From positions 59,376,494 through 59,440,493 of the forward strand of contig NC_053045.1 in assembly GCF_003473485.1 (NCBI RefSeq): a DNA stretch of 64,000 nucleotides, written 5' to 3'. Origin of the DNA: Medicago truncatula. Taxonomy: Eukaryota > Streptophyta > Magnoliopsida > Fabales > Fabaceae. The notes under the pieces were generated by a model, which saw nothing but the letters and a program-made list of their open reading frames with translations, made no database searches and had not been told where the DNA came from. This document shows, one piece after another, positions 53,180 to 64,000 of this stretch. How positions within the stretch are numbered: the first letter of the stretch is position 1; each line of letters starts with the position of its first letter. Position numbers and translations under genes: made by a program.

Positions 53180-54735
53180 TATTAATTTTCTTAATAAGTG
53201 ATTAGGGACACTCTTTAACATTTCTTATACCTCATAACTAAATCATTGAAAGATTAATTTGAAATAAAGAAATGTCAATGTCATAAGATTACATTATTTA
53301 TGGGTTTCAGATTCCCAAAGATAAGGCAATATTTCAGCTCACAATATAATGTTGCTTTCGATGTAACCATAATGCTAATTTAATCTATTGATTTTTATGT
53401 TTGGAACCAATTGACCAGACACACTTTGCAGCAGGGGATGAAGATATAAAGATTTTCAAACCAAATTAAGCTGCATTGGGAAGTTAACAATCGATTACTG
53501 TTAGTAGTACATTATTTAAATTGACTATTATGTCTTTGTCAACCCATGATTACAAAATCAACGGCACCGTCACACTAGTGTTCACATTTTATTTTTTTGA
53601 CAAACACTAGTGTTCACATTTAACAATACAAAGTTTCTATACATTTTTTAATCCATTAAATTATGAATCCTAAGACTAAGTTTCAATAGCTAAAATATAG
53701 GCACACTATTGAGTATTAATGTCAAAATTGGGTGCTAGATGGAGCTGAAAATGAAGTGCCTTTAGCTTGGAGACCCCACAAAGGGTTGGTTTCTTTGTTT
53801 CCTTGTGTTCTTCCATCTTCCACGTTTCCATTCCCCATATCTCATCACTATCACGAATCTTAATTGCATATAATAATTGGCAATTTTATGCATTCATGCA
53901 ATTGGTAGTTATTTAATCAAAATCGTGTAAGTATTAATACAAATTTTTTGTTTGGTTTTAGAATTTAAGATATAAATTTAAATCGTTCAATCTCAATCTA
54001 TCGACCATCGCATAATCGTGTGGAAATTAACACATCCCATGTGTATAACTAAGCCTTTGTCCAAAGATGATCTACTAATTTCAATTAGTACAATAAAGTG
54101 CTAAGAATTTACCAACCTTCAATGGGGTCGCTTCCTTCCTTCACATAATCACAGTAACAAAATTGTTTTCCTCATAGAGTTAAAATAAAATGCACAAAAG
54201 ACAATTTTAGAATTTAGCTAGTCTACACATGTAGTCTTGCCCCTAGTAGCAACGTGTCAATAGAAAAACAAGAAGGGTTAAGGAAGGACAAAATTGTGCA
54301 ATGAAGGTAAAGTAGAAAGAAAAAAAAAGGTTACATAACATTATTAACACATAGCATTTGCATAGGATATAGGAGGAGGAATAGGACCTCCAATCCAATG
54401 AAAAGGCTAAAGTTAAACTTAATTGGCTGAGAAAAGTAAAAGGGTCCACCCTTATTATTTGATTGAATTGAATTAAATTAAATTAAATTAAAAAAAAAAA
54501 TAGTACAATCCAATTGAAAAGATCTTCACGTGTAAGTTGATGTAGCATGTGCTTATGTCCAGTCCTTTAGGTTTGATGAGAGAGATAAGAGAAGTCAATA
54601 AAAAGGAGTGATGTTCCTTCCACAATCTTAACCTCATCTCACGGATCTTGCTCCTCTCTTTCCTTCTCTTCTCTATGTGTTTGTGTTTGTTATTTTTTTA
54701 TGCTCTCCTATACATACATATATATATATATATTT

Positions 54736-54745
54736 TATATAAAAG
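54736..54745 (+). promoter_or_regulatory. TATA box of the 77-aa gene
   Basis: TATATAAAAG lies about 90 bp upstream of the ATG at 54831, after a short TA-rich run. Confidence 0.55.
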
Positions 54746-54830
54746 CTCTAGGGTATACATTCATTTGCAAAGATAAGGTATAGAGAGCATATTCAAAGGC
54801 TTTTGCTTTGTGTCAATCAACCTAAACCAA

Positions 54831-55340
54831 ATGGCTTCTTGGAAGAAAACCATCACAACACCATTCAAAAAAGCTTGTACTTTCTTTAAAGAACAACCAA
54901 CAACAAGGGATCCTAAGAAGTCTCAAACAGGTTTGTTTGTACATGTCATCCCACAATCTTAAATCTTCAGAATTTTTTTTATTTTTATTTTAAATATTTT
55001 CTTACTTTTTTTTAATTATTTTCAAAACTAAAAATAAAACACTTGTTGTAATTGTATGATAATTATTCAAATAGTATTTTGTCGGTTAATAGTACTATTA
55101 TTCCTTATAATTTAGAATTGTACTTTTATTAATTGTACTCTTATAGAATCAAAAGAAATTGTACTTTCAATTCCACATTATTTAATTCATTTTTCATTGT
55201 TTACAGAACAAGAGAGGCGTATAATGGATCTGCAAGGTGAAGTAATGGCATGTGGGTATGAAGATGTTCAAGTTATGTGGTCAATGCTGGATAGGTCCAA
55301 ATCCACAGCCACAGAATGTAACATAACTTCATCAAGTTGA
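54831..55340 (+). CDS. Small conserved plant protein, two exons, function unknown
   Basis: Exon 1 is 54831-54930 and exon 2 is 55207-55340, GT-AG, phase 1 at the junction, 77 aa in total. Exon 1 gives MASWKKTITTPFKKACTFFK, basic and amphipathic. Exon 2 gives EQERRIMDLQGEVMACGYED, then VQVMWSMLDRSK and a Ser/Thr tail ending TSSS. I recall similar short proteins from other dicots with the same two-part layout but no assigned function. No signal peptide or membrane segment. The exon 2 start follows a TTTACAG acceptor. The upstream TATA box supports expression. The gene is not part of any visible cluster. Confidence 0.75.
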
Positions 55341-58300
55341 ATTACTCAAATGCCCTTTGAAGTCCCAGTGCATAAATTAGCGAATGTTTTTTTTATATGC
55401 TAATTAATGTTAAGGTCATAGTTGTTGCATCAAATATCTTGAATATGATATGAATGTAATGGAAATTAACAAGATATTTGATATGTGCCCCTTTTTTTTC
55501 TTTGATGAAGAAGAATTAAGGTGGCGGTTTTAGTTTGTCTAAGTCAAAATGTTAGTACTCGTTGGGAATCCCCGTGATTGGTGAAAGAATATCATGGTGA
55601 GATTTTTTTAATCAAAGGTAGATTCTATGTCTATGTCTGTTTTCCTCTTTGACGGTTCAATAAGTACAGTGCAATTTTACCCTTGTCTTTTACTTATTGT
55701 GTCTGTTTTCATAAGGAAAGTGGAGAAAGAAAGTAGTAAAAAAATAATCAAAAGATCTCAAAATCAGATATTTTTTACAATTCCTATTACGTAGGGTCGA
55801 AAATGTTGATCGGAGCTCCTTTAATTATTATCATGAAAAATCTTGATATTTTGTGTAATTGTAAAAGTAGGGTCAGTCATGAAATTTTTGTTATTTTAGA
55901 CAAATTAAAAGAACTGTGGCCTCTTAATAAGATTACTTCTCACAACATTGTGAATCAATTGAATCTCAAAATCTCAATTGAAGAAAGATAGTCGTATTTT
56001 AGTGTTCGACGCATTTCAAATAATTTTACCTCGAGTGAAAATAAATTATTTCCTCCCCGCATTTTTTTGTTGTTTAGTCATTAACGGTCTATTTGAAATC
56101 AATGTTCTTTAAAAAAACATTTTCATAGGAATCAAGACTATTTAATCTATCTTATATATTGCAAATAAAATTTTAGTAACTTAATTTCAGAAAATATCTC
56201 TCAGCAGATACAATGGTAAAAAAATAAAAAGGATTATTAATATTATTTTAAAAATGTATTATAAAAGGGTTACACATTTTCTCTAAAAAAAAAAAAAAAA
56301 AGGGTTACACATTTTAGTTAAAGGTAGATATTTTGAGACACGAGGATCCATGTAGATTTTTCATTAATAAATAAAGATAGTCTTCCCTTTAATTCTATAG
56401 CATGCTTCAATCCATCAACTCGAGGTCTTAGTCGAAGCGCAGTTGAGCACATAAAACTGATGTGGATATTTCTTTCAATGCGATTCAAACATTGTTTTAT
56501 CATGTTGTGAGAGACTAACTTATTCGGCCAAACTCAACCATATTGCTAGGAGACATTATTTTAACTAATTTAACTTAGGGCTTAATTGTACTTTTGGTCC
56601 TCGTATTTTTATTAGCTCACGAAAATGATCATGCGTCTTTCAAATCGAACAAAACTGTCCCTAAATTATCATGTTTTTTTTTTTTGCAGTTTTAGTCATA
56701 GTTCACCATCTGCAACAAGCTCCAACAATTCACCATCATTGTTTAGAGGCTTAAGTCCACGCTGAAATTAGAATTTTGGATGCTGGTGAACTGTTAGAAC
56801 TTGTTGCTGATGGTGAACTATGAGTTTTTGGAGGTGAAAATAGAGGCTATGACTAAAACCGTAAAAAACATGATAGTTTAGGGACTGTTTTGTTCGATTT
56901 GAAAGAGGCATGACCATTTTCGTGAGCTGGTAAAAATGCGAGGACCAAAAGTGCAATTAAGCCTTTAACTTATGAAGAATCATTTTACTATGTTTATTGA
57001 TTATTAATGTGTTCCCTCGCATCTCCCATGATTGTATCACCATCAATGTGCGTTTATCGTTGGCCTAGCGTTTCACTTGAAACATAGCTTTTCAATTTGG
57101 GCAAAATCGTTTATCTTTCCAAGTTTCCATAACATGGTTGTTGGTTGTTTTGCCTTGTCCGCAAGGTTGTTGGCTATTTCTCCTTTTTTTTCCACCCATT
57201 ATAAAGCTATTTTATGGTTATCGTCGCTCCTTTAGGGGTTGAAGGGTTCTTGTGAGACCCCGTCCGTCGCTTTATATAAGCATTCTTTTGTGAGTATAAA
57301 ATGGTGTATATAAAAAGGGATGGAGGGACTGATAGTTTGCTTTGATAGGAGAACATTATGGTGCAATGCTTTTCTCCTTGTGTATAATACACTGTATATG
57401 TATGTTGTCTTGACTGGGAGTGCTAATTTAATACTTTTGTTGTCAAAAATTATTTCAAAAATTATTTCTCCTTAAGCACAAGAGGGTTAAATTATTAATT
57501 TCAATTTCTGTGTTTAAACTTAAGTCAGCAACAGTGGGCTAATCATCCTCTGAAAAAAAAAAGTAGCTAATCAATTTGTTTGTGGGGCAATGTTGATTCA
57601 TATGATGGAAGGTTGAAATTTAATTGTGTTACGCAAAAATGAAACATGTTTTGATTTTTTATATTCATTGAATATAGCAGTGTCGATGTCCATAACTTGT
57701 GGATGAAATTGTTGTGGGACAATATATATTATGTTGACATGTTTCAGCAAGGTTTGGGAGACCAGGGTTAGCAAATGTGAGTTGTGTGCATAAAGCAGCA
57801 AAAGGTGATGGAGGATGATGGAAAGTGAGGTGTAGTAGCCGTCGACGGAGGCCCTGACATGTTTGAAACATTGCCACACACCAATAGCTAGTTCAGATTT
57901 GCGGCTGAAACAATATTCTCGCATCCTAAGACAAAAGGATCGTGATTTGTGGCTGAGTCTACTGTGCATTGTGACTGTGTTTAAAAAATAAAAAAACATG
58001 ACAAATGTGGACACCTTTCTTAACAGATATTCAAACATTGGATCATCATGTTGTGGAACACTAATTCCTTTCGCAAAAACCAACTTATTTTGGGGAATCC
58101 ATTTCCAGTTATAATACCTTTGCTTGGTTTGACTAAATATTATGGATCCCCTGCAAATTCATATTTCACTTGTCAGAATTATTTAGACATTTTTTTGTCA
58201 ATCTTTTTCCAAGCTAAGACGAATGATACTTATGCCTAAAGTTTTTTCCGTTTTGGGTACAGAAAGATATAAGAGAAGAAGCGCTGCAAAAAGCAAATGA

Positions 58301-58441
58301 TAGCAATACGCTGAACCAATGACTACTGGTCTTATAAAACCAACTAGTATACTAGTATATGTAAACAACTCGAACGATAAACATTAAAAATATACATTCT
58401 ACTGAACTATCTGATTAGGCATGGTTGACTATGGGGCCAAT
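55341..58441. other. Intergenic region with one MITE
   Basis: Contains the 386-bp MITE at 56578-56963. A stretch at 57000-57420 is GC-richer and could be a retroelement 3' UTR. A 161-aa minus-strand frame at 57598-58083 has no recognisable domain. The right end is the 3' flank of the BSH gene. Confidence 0.45.
56578..56963. mobile_element. 386-bp MITE with perfect 9-bp target duplication
   Basis: Inverted arms of about 100 bp or more begin GGGCTTAATTGTACTTTTGG and pair with CCAAAAGTGCAATTAAGCC at the right. TTTAACTTA is duplicated at 56569-56577 and 56964-56972. The Mutator-type duplication length suggests MULE mobilisation. Non-coding. Confidence 0.9.
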
Positions 58442-60736
58442 TCACCTGAAATTTCTCTCTTCCTTTGCTTCAAGGATATCAACTTCCTCGTTGGATAGAA
58501 GATCCACAATGGGTTCATATACATCCCACTCCTTTCTTTTCCTGATGCATTCAACCAAAACAGCCAAAACATATGAACTTCTCATTTTTAACTTAATAAA
58601 TAAAGCCATAAAATAAAATACAAACATAATCTTAACAGAGATGCGTATTTTTTAACCAAAAATTACAAATAAGTTTGAACCAAACAAACAAGTAGAGCCT
58701 TGTCCTTGTATGTTCAGATTGGCTAAAATTGCACAAACAGCAAATGAAGTGTAGTAAAAAAATTATGCAGACAAAAGACAAGCGAACAATTAGTAAAACA
58801 GTTCACTTTTTGTCTCAAAAATTCCACAATAGTCCTTACACCAATCAGCAAATTTGTTTATAAAATTGAACTAACAGATATTAATAGGCTTACACTTGTA
58901 AATATATATCTACAGTCACATTATGCCGCTGCTTAACTGCCTTACCAAGCTGGATTTTGAAGCTTATAAACTACTTTTATTTTTGGCATAGGCAAGGCTT
59001 ATAAATTACTTAATATTAAAACCTATAGTAATAATAGGGAAACTTTCACATTATGTCATATGAAAAAGAACTTTAACTACGTAAGCACCGTGACTTAAAC
59101 AGTCCAAGATGATAGGATTATATCAATGTTCAAAAGCAAATCATTGAATTTCAGCAAACAAAGAGTGCATTACTTTATGAAACAAACTTACCGGACAACA
59201 CTAGATTTAATACCAAATAGCTTGACCAAGTCCACTGCTACAGCGCCTCCTTTACTGTCAACAGATGATAGATGAGTCAGCGATTAAATAGTAGATTAGG
59301 CACACATGTACACTCTGAATTTATAATAAAAACATTTATCATATCAACTGAACTAGGATAAAAGTGTATGAAAAACCTGACTGGAAAGAAGTCAGCCCCT
59401 CGACGACCCTTCTTGCTTAATCTGCTTTCTCTTGCAGAAACCACACTCTGAACTACAATCTGAATATGAAAATGAATTAAGACGACGGTAAATGAGCCTA
59501 TACACACACACACAGACACACACACTAATCGACCAATAGAATGAATGACCTCGTAAAGCTGTTCTCTGATGGCAAAGGCAATAGCTGGCTGCAAAACAGT
59601 AGCATTTAGGTGTTTAGTATGTTTCAATTTCAAAAAGGTTTGTGTGTTTCAAATTTCAAAGTCCATAATAATGGGTACTTACAAATTCAAGGAAGTACAA
59701 CAAATTAATTTATTATTAGCAATAGGTAGATATACTTACTCCAACCTCAGGATCCTCAATGCCCATGTCTCTGCAGAAGGTTCTTGCAAACTCTTCAGGA
59801 TCACTATCAAAGTTGTTCAAGTCCTAGAATTTAACAAATTTAGACACATACATGAGGAACCAACAAAAGTGCAGCAAATCAGTAGATAACAGTTCCAATC
59901 ATATAATACAATGCCGGTCCTGCAATCTTACCCATAAAAATTGGTCCTTTACAAGCGTATGATTTACACGAAGATCAAGCTGTAAAATAGAAACAACCCG
60001 ATTTTGTCAATAGGCAAATATTCAATTCAATGACAAATATATTACACTCATTTCCCTTGAGAGATGCTTAAACTACAGTCCTCTACTCTAATTGTAAAAA
60101 ATACACTCGCATCCCCTTAGAGAAATGAAATGTGCTGCACTTTTCTCCATTATGATGTAAATGAACCTTTTAAAACAAGTCTTCCAACTTCCAAAAACAT
60201 GTGAATAATTTTCAATGTCATTGATGGTAGCCAAGTATGTAATTTTGAATACATTATTTATTTGGAAACTTAAGATTCAAAGTGATATGTTCATCATGCT
60301 AAGAAATGAGCATCACATATTTATATAAAAAAAATGGATACGAAGATAGTTTAATTTAAGATAGATTAAAGTGTACTCCCTCCGATCACATTTATAAACA
60401 AAAATGTACTTTTTAGCTTCATTGAATACATAATGTATTTAGTCTATATATTGACCAAATACATTAAGTATTGAATGAATCTAAAAAGTGTTTTTCTGCT
60501 TTCAAATGTGAGCGGAGGGAGTAGCTCGTAATCATATCATTGATCATTAAAAAGAAAAGGGCAGGCTTCTTTGATGGGGAAAGAGTGTAAATTAGTTTTA
60601 AAGGGATGATAGGAATCTATGGCCTTTTTGGATTGACTAATTTGAGGTTATGCAAATGAATAAGCTTTTATGTATAAATTCACAAGCTTATCCATGAGAG
60701 TGCTTATATAAGCTGCCCTAGTTCAATCCAAGCAAC

Positions 60737-60782
<46 letters not shown>

Positions 60783-61351
60783 TGATGGGAACAATCTTTT
60801 CTCCAGCATACATATCTTGACCGTCATAGGATCGAAATTCAGCAAGCTGAGACTGATACACAGAAAGACAATCAGCATGATGATGAAATTAATAAAGTAA
60901 AATTGAGTTAATGTAAAATAAAGAAACATTGAAGAAGAGAAATGTACTTGAATGGATTGAGCAATTTGAGTAACAAAAGGTGGAGGTAGCTTCAAGTCTC
61001 TCACGGTTCTTTTAGCAAACACCACAACCTCAGAATCAGGATCTAGAATAATGAATGAATCAATGTTTTTTGAGTAACATAATGATTAAAATTAGAAAGA
61101 TATATAAGAATGGTAGTGGAATAAATAATAATACCAGAAGGGTTCCAAGTGAAGGCATCCTTGTATCTATGACCGTCGATTTCAATGTCGAGTCGAATGG
61201 GTACGAGATTTTCCGAAGTTGGCCTGTGTTTTTTTTGTTTATCATTCGTTCAGTACTCGTTAATTCAATCATTCAAGAAAGAAAGAAAGAAAGGAACTTA
61301 CATCCTGAACTTGACAGGGTTTCTGTAGAAAGCGGAAACAGGGGTTTTCAT
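58442..61351 (-). CDS. BSH: SNF5/INI1-type SWI/SNF chromatin-remodelling subunit (BUSHY GROWTH)
   Basis: Ten GT-AG exons (minus): 61351-61302, 61223-61135, 61042-60948, 60852-60781, 59979-59932, 59823-59740, 59588-59550, 59459-59377, 59254-59192 and 58541-58442, giving 240 aa, the same length as Arabidopsis BSH. Exons 2-6 cover the SNF5 domain: ENLVPIRLDIEIDGHRYKDA, DLRVNHTLVKDQFLW and NNFDSDPEEFARTFCRDMGI, the duplicated repeat that contacts other core subunits. ARESRLSKKGRRG follows, then a C-terminus with VYEPIVDLLSNEEVDILEA. It acts in the nucleus as a core subunit of ATP-dependent SWI/SNF (BAF-type) remodellers. Start at the first Met; every junction keeps frame. Intron 4 contains a Stowaway-like MITE and a GA microsatellite abutting its donor. 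Confidence 0.95.
60376..60521. mobile_element. Stowaway-like MITE in BSH intron 4, 146 bp
   Basis: CTCCCTCCGATCACATTTAT at the left and the complement of ATGTGAGCGGAGGGAG at the right. TA on both sides (60374-60375 and 60522-60523). Same length as 13990-14135. Confidence 0.88.
60739..60779. repeat. (GA)n microsatellite abutting the BSH intron 4 donor
   Basis: An AG run of about 41 bp on the plus strand. On the gene's strand it reads as a CT run starting directly at the intron's GT, so the donor is AAG/GTCTCTCT. Confidence 0.93.
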
Positions 61352-61561
61352 CTTCAATATTCAATGATCATGCACCAGGAACCAAATTAATCTCAGAATA
61401 CAAATTTAGGTGATTAAAATAAAAACAAATCTTCTTCTCCGTTAGGGTTATTTTGATATGTTTGGGGTGTTCAAGAGCAATTTTTTAAATTAGAAGAGCG
61501 ATTGGGCCTCTCGGGTCAGGCTGTAACAGGCTGGGTGATTTTCATGTTTTTAATGCATTAC

Positions 61562-62399
61562 CAGGGCTGGCCCTAGGGATAGGCCGCGAGTGCGAAGGCC
61601 TAGAGCCCCCGTAGGGGGTCCTAATTTTTTTTTACAGGGGGTGTATATAGCAAAGCTAAGGAAAATGTGGGGTGCGTATAGTAATTTGTACCAGTAGGCC
61701 TAAATATGAATCATTTTCTCGGCCCATTAGGAATAAAACAGAAAGAAAGAAAACGTGGAAAGGTCCAATAAAGAGGAAAATAATGGAAAGGGTCCAACTA
61801 ACACACAAACAAAAACTTATTTTGAACAATTAGAAAGACAGATGAAAAAAGAAACCTAAAAAAAAAAAACCAAAAGGTTCCAAAATCAGTCATTCTCTCC
61901 GGATGAATTGTCTTAGGTTTATTTTTTTTTTCTTTCTTATTCCAATTCTATTTGATAATATTGTTTCAATTCTCTAATTGCTTCAAGTGATGAATTTTAA
62001 TTATGTTTTTTTTTCTTATTCCAATTCTCTTTGATAATCATTGTTTCAATTATGTAATTGCTCGAGGTGTTGAATTTTAAAATTCTAATCGAATGATTTA
62101 TGTTTTTTCTAATTGAATTTTTTATTTTTCCATATAGCATGATTTGTACACCAAAAAACATATAGCATGATTTATGCAAAATCAAGAGTTTACATATTGT
62201 ACATAAAACACAGTACACGTTGAACTTGAATATCATATAGACTACAGTAGTAGGACAGTACACGTGATTTTTGTATTTTTAATTTAATTCTTGATTTTTT
62301 CTTAATTAAGTGTTGATATATTTTTTTGGGTGCCTAAGTCCCGTAATACAAAGGCCCTTTTTTCATACTATGCCTAACACCCGTAAAACTCCGGCCCTG
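61562..62399. mobile_element. hAT-like non-autonomous element
   Basis: The left end CAGGGCTGGCCCTAGG and the right end CTCCGGCCCTG resemble hAT termini. TGCATTAC before and TGCATTAA overlapping the right end suggest an 8-bp duplication with one mismatch. The interior has no transposase; it holds a repeated unit of about 80 bp (CTTATTCCAATTCT at about 61937 and 62014). Confidence 0.58.
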
Positions 62400-62458
62400 C
62401 ATTAATATATTGCTTTCTTTCTTTCGGAAGTGTTAAAGTTTTCATGTTTCTTGTGTAG

Positions 62459-63240
62459 GACCCAGTCCTTCTTGTTCAATCTCTTCCTCGTTTTCTTCCG
62501 TGTCTAGTTAAGGACGATTTTCCTCAGGACCAGGTTTGTTTGAAACTTGTCTATTTTATCTCTAGTTGAAATTTTGTTGTTTTGATTGTTTTTTGTGTGA
62601 CTTTGTTTGTTTAGTATTACGCTGCTTTCGCACTTACAAACATAGCAGCTGGAACTTCTGAGAACACTAAGTTGCTAATTGATCATGGAGCTGTACCAAT
62701 ACTTGTTTAGTATATTTTATTTATTATACTTATATGTTATGTATTGTTGCTGAACACTAAAACTCTGAAATTGTAGGCATTGGGAAACATTGCCGCTGAT
62801 TCCCCTAGTTGCCGTGAATGAGCAAGCAGATCTTTCTATGCTGATCTCTTCTCACCCCTTGTATAAGTATTATTATGTCATCTCATGTGTCACCTGTTTG
62901 AATAACCTGATTTGGTGGGGCTCTTTTTGTCAGGTTGTTATCAATCATGGTTCACTCCAATGCCTTTTGAGCCTGTTGACCCATGATCACAACAAAAGTA
63001 TTAAGCAAGAAGCTTGCAGGACTGTATCAAACATTACAGCTGGTAACAGAGAGCAGATACAGGTAAACAAATAATTCCCATCTTTTTTATACTCAAATGA
63101 CGTTAAATATCAATGTTAATGAAGTGCAGTGAACTTTACCTTTTATTTATGTACGATGCAGGCTGTTATTGAAGCTGGTCTCATTGCTCCCCTGGTCGAT
63201 CTTCTTCAATTTCAGCAGAATGTGATCATTGTATCTTGTA
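62459..63240 (+). pseudogene. Importin-alpha (karyopherin) pseudogene, exon remnants
   Basis: Five exon-like pieces with plausible acceptors: 62459-62533 (DPVLLVQSLPRFLPCL, then VKDDFPQDQ), 62615-62710 ([19 protein letters not shown], then [10 protein letters not shown], stop), 62777-62821 ([14 protein letters not shown], then TGA), 62934-63062 ([40 protein letters not shown]) and 63162-63240 (AVIEAGLIAPLVDLLQ). These are armadillo repeats of importin-alpha, which carries NLS cargo to the nuclear pore. The repeats normally between the third and fourth pieces are missing, stops end pieces 2 and 3, and the frame dissolves after DLLQ. Introns are kept, so it arose by DNA duplication rather than retroposition. 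Confidence 0.85.
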
Positions 63241-63842
63241 CAAAAAATATATTTTGCTGGGGAGAAGGTATGTTGCAGAAGCAAGGAACCGTGACGCATG
63301 GCAATTGTGGAAAAAGTTTATGTTTTAAATCCGGTGGCGTCTAGGGTGAACCATCTCTTAAGTGGTAAAAGTGAACAAATGTATCTTCCTTTCCCCCACC
63401 TTCTCTTTCCCCCCCTGATATCATATCTCTCCCAATTTGGTAATGTGTAGCACTCCCTCAATTGAAATAGTGTTGTATTGCAGATTAATAGATCATTTCA
63501 AAATGGCATATATCCTACATCAATTAAAGACTTTAGAATTATATAAAGCTATATCTAAAAGTTATATTTTGAAATCCATCCACTGATATGTGGACTTAAG
63601 AATAATTTTATGGAGTAATAAATAGCATAAAGACGAATATGTTGGTAGAGTGATTACGTCAATCCACTGAAATATGGACTTAGAATAATTTTACTATATT
63701 TTTATAATATTGATAACTACCATGGACATGTTAGTATAATAATTTTACTTAATTACTAGATTAAGTTTATTGTCCGCAAGTTTTAGTTCATAATTTTACC
63801 TAATTACTGGATTAAGTTATTGTGCGCAAGTCTTAGTTTATG
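63241..63842. other. Repeat-rich tail region
   Basis: Contains two pairs of direct duplications: CCACTGATATGTGGACTTAA and CCACTGAAATATGGACTTAG (about 63580 and 63665), and ATTACTAGATTAAG with ATTACTGGATTAAG (about 63752 and 63803). No gene. Confidence 0.55.
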
Positions 63843-63990
63843 GACTTAAGACGTCGTGATGAGGGTTGAACACGACTCCTTCACCTATATGTGTGAGTTT
63901 CGATAGTTATTTGTCATTTTATTTATCTAAAAAATAAAGTGTGTGAGTTTCAATAGTTATTTGTCATTTTATTTATCTAAAAAAAATAAA
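63843..63990 (+). repeat. tRNA-derived SINE type A fragment with duplicated 3' tail
   Basis: GACGTCGTGATGAGGGTTGA corresponds to the B-box region of the type A SINEs. The tail GTGTGAGTTTCGATAGTTAT plus TTGTCATTTTATTTATC occurs twice in a row, each followed by A-rich sequence. The 5' part is missing. Confidence 0.65.
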
Positions 63991-64000
63991 TTACCAAGAC

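Larger units (their letters stand above)
50556..54735. other. Repeat-containing gene-poor interval
   Basis: Holds a partial Stowaway-like MITE (50754-50866), a type B SINE (52017-52098) and a longer Stowaway-like element (52947-53179). A frame at 52327-52629 begins MKTLHATLNNYHLLILVFFLF, with a signal-peptide-like start, but the rest resembles no known family. Otherwise AT-rich. Confidence 0.45.

Noticed and set aside
57598-58083. 161-aa minus-strand frame downstream of BSH
   Set aside because: The longest frame in this interval, but with mixed composition and no recognisable motifs; could not be supported as a gene.

Overview
This is plant nuclear DNA. Genes carry GT-AG introns, the intergenic DNA is very AT-rich, and plant-type transposable elements are dense. 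The proteins and repeats (CACTA ends, tRNA-derived SINEs, CTCCCTCCG-type MITEs) fit a legume such as Medicago or a relative; this is inference from style, not a database match. No bacterial, viral or CRISPR-like system is present.

Layout, left to right. 1-509 (-): 5' exons of a SMARCAL1/CHR18-type SNF2 remodeller, running off the left edge. 1289-1867 (+): small Cys-rich PHD/RING-like protein. 2.2-5.7 kb: MITEs, a SINE and an unexplained exon-like block. 6.26-11.5 kb (-): decayed L1-type LINE with ORF1, endonuclease, RT and RNase H, carrying an internal 129-bp tandem duplication. 12.2-13.5 kb (-): tau-class glutathione S-transferase broken by a 159-bp MITE. 13.8-15.5 kb: nested MITEs. 15.67-19.16 kb: non-autonomous CACTA element. 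20461-21735 (+): F-box protein. 21.9-23.9 kb (-): WRKY group IIb pseudogene with no WRKY domain. 24-29.9 kb: gene-poor, with a tandem duplication carrying a SINE in only one copy. 29915-32756 (-): intact five-exon guanosine deaminase. 34.8-35.9 kb: Mutator-like element. 37.9-38.4 kb: nested TIR elements. 41199-41441 (+): small protein with a possible acylation signal. 42-54.8 kb: repeats and LINE fragments. 54831-55340 (+): two-exon small conserved protein. 58442-61351 (-): complete ten-exon SNF5/BSH subunit of SWI/SNF. 61.6-62.4 kb: hAT-like element. 62.46-63.24 kb (+): decayed importin-alpha pseudogene.

The genes do not form an operon or pathway. Two chromatin genes (CHR18-like and BSH) lie at opposite ends with no sign of functional linkage. 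The clearest theme is transposition. At least six inverted-repeat elements carry 9-bp or similar target duplications typical of Mutator-type insertion, and one of them broke the GST gene. I found no convincing novel biological system. The best leads are the GST disruption, the filled/empty SINE site pair, the WRKY pseudogene lacking its DNA-binding domain, and a GA microsatellite abutting a BSH splice donor.
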